From the NCBI RefSeq assembly GCF_042427745.1, contig NZ_JBHMFA010000010.1: DNA of 64,000 bases; one strand, written 5' to 3'. Made by a program: the position numbers and the translations under genes. The DNA comes from Algibacter miyuki. GTDB taxonomy: Bacteria; Bacteroidota; Bacteroidia; Flavobacteriales; Flavobacteriaceae. This document shows positions 63,533 to 64,000 of the stretch, in pieces (within the stretch, counting starts at the first letter, position 1; the number at the start of each line of letters is the position of its first letter). The notes under the pieces are model-generated. The model was not told the DNA's origin and did no database searches. It saw nothing but the letters and a program-made list of their open reading frames with translations.

Positions 63533-64000
63533 TTATTTCACGATTATAAATTCACTACGTCTGTTAGCTTGATGTTCTGCTTTTGTACATGGTACGCCGT
63601 TTGAACATTTATTAACCAATTGCGTTTCGCCATAACCTCGTGAACTTAATCGGTTGCGGTCAATTCCACTAGCTATGATATAATCCATAGTCGATTTTGC
63701 GCGGTTGTTAGATAGCACCATGTTATATTGATCACTAGCACGACTATCCGTATGAGAACGTATATCGATCTTTAATTGTGGATACAACTTCATCGCTTCT
63801 ACAACTTTCTGAAGCTCTACTCCCGCATCTGGACGGATGTTATACTTGTCTAAATCAAAATAAATTATAGGTATATTTAGCGCATCTGATAAATCCGTTC
63901 CTGGAGTCAGCCTCATTTTAGGAACTAATTGGAAGTCAATTTTTTGTTTCTCCAAACCGGATTCAGATCGTTTATCATCAGAGTCATAACCTGTTTTTGA
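63533..64000 (-). CDS. OmpA-family protein, C-terminal part (runs off window)
   Basis: At least 155 residues with no stop before the window edge, so the gene starts beyond it. The OmpA/MotB peptidoglycan-binding domain is complete: IPIIYFDLDKYNIRPDAGVE, IDIRSHTDSRASDQYNMVLS, NRAKSTMDYII and SSRGYGETQLVNKC, ending HQANRRSEFIIVK. The Asp and Arg that bind meso-diaminopimelate are present (HTDSRAS and NRRSEF). It is tandem with the repeat protein, whose hidden end appears to be nearly the same. Confidence 0.92.
   Translation of the reverse strand, partial: SKTGYDSDDKRSESGLEKQKIDFQLVPKMRLTPGTDLSDALNIPIIYFDLDKYNIRPDAGVELQKVVEAMKLYPQLKIDIRSHTDSRASDQYNMVLSNNRAKSTMDYIIASGIDRNRLSSRGYGETQLVNKCSNGVPCTKAEHQANRRSEFIIVK

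Overview
The window reads as a chromosomal segment of a marine Flavobacteriaceae-type member of the Bacteroidota. The evidence is the AT-rich sequence, a PorP/SprF-type outer-membrane protein of the type IX secretion/gliding kind, Bacteroidota -7 boxes (TAnnTTTG) before many genes, S1 sulfatases, a fused hypoxanthine phosphoribosyltransferase-adenylate kinase and a Nfu protein with two N-terminal domains. Most genes are housekeeping or envelope genes. No integrase, transposase, CRISPR array or rRNA was seen. The sequence is a draft: a single N at 60369 marks a contig join.

Layout. 1-5.7 kb: 3' end of a sulfatase, an unknown membrane protein, a decayed intergenic stretch, a gamma-carbonic-anhydrase-like protein and a LytTR response regulator with its TPR/LytS-type histidine kinase. 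5.9-11.6 kb: vWA lipoprotein, PorP/SprF protein, Nfu-type Fe-S protein, DUF1304 protein, MscS channel and TsaB. 11.8-17.5 kb: a five-gene efflux operon (ABC ATPase, two MacB-type permeases, HlyD adaptor, TolC-like channel). 17.6-23.2 kb: a cytochrome oxidase maturation operon (heme O synthase, two subunit III proteins, subunit IV, a cysteine-less SCO-like protein, SCO, DUF420 and a small CxxC membrane protein) behind a good promoter. 23.3-28.9 kb: metallo-beta-lactamase-fold enzyme, GNAT, a lipoprotein sulfatase bracketed by two identical tRNA-Asp genes, DUF58, ClpP and thioredoxin. 29.2-35.5 kb: Obg GTPase, Hpt-Adk fusion, PurK, PurE and an M3 peptidase. 35.6-38.8 kb: a GbsR/MarR-type regulator with two palindromic operator candidates and a broken membrane gene, an ECF sigma factor with a soluble zinc anti-sigma-like partner, and a UbiA-like membrane protein. 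38.9-47 kb: glycine dehydrogenase, KAS III-like enzyme, FkbM methyltransferase, family 2 glycosyltransferase, a flavoprotein and a beta-propeller-like lipoprotein. 47-53.5 kb: a phosphoesterase fused to an outer-membrane beta-barrel, SelO, MsrA and MsrB. 53.7-59.8 kb: an HD-PycTM (Pycsar effector-like) protein, GNAT, a large GAF protein and a sodium:solute symporter. 60.3-64 kb: a repeat-rich surface protein interrupted by the assembly gap, and the 3' end of an OmpA-family gene.

The least ordinary items are the orphan HD-PycTM protein, the repeat protein with four near-identical 90-residue units and a probable OmpA end hidden by a mis-join, a four-copy dispersed intergenic repeat family, the tRNA-Asp direct repeats around a sulfatase, and the regulator/operator/broken-gene cassette at 35.6-36.9 kb.
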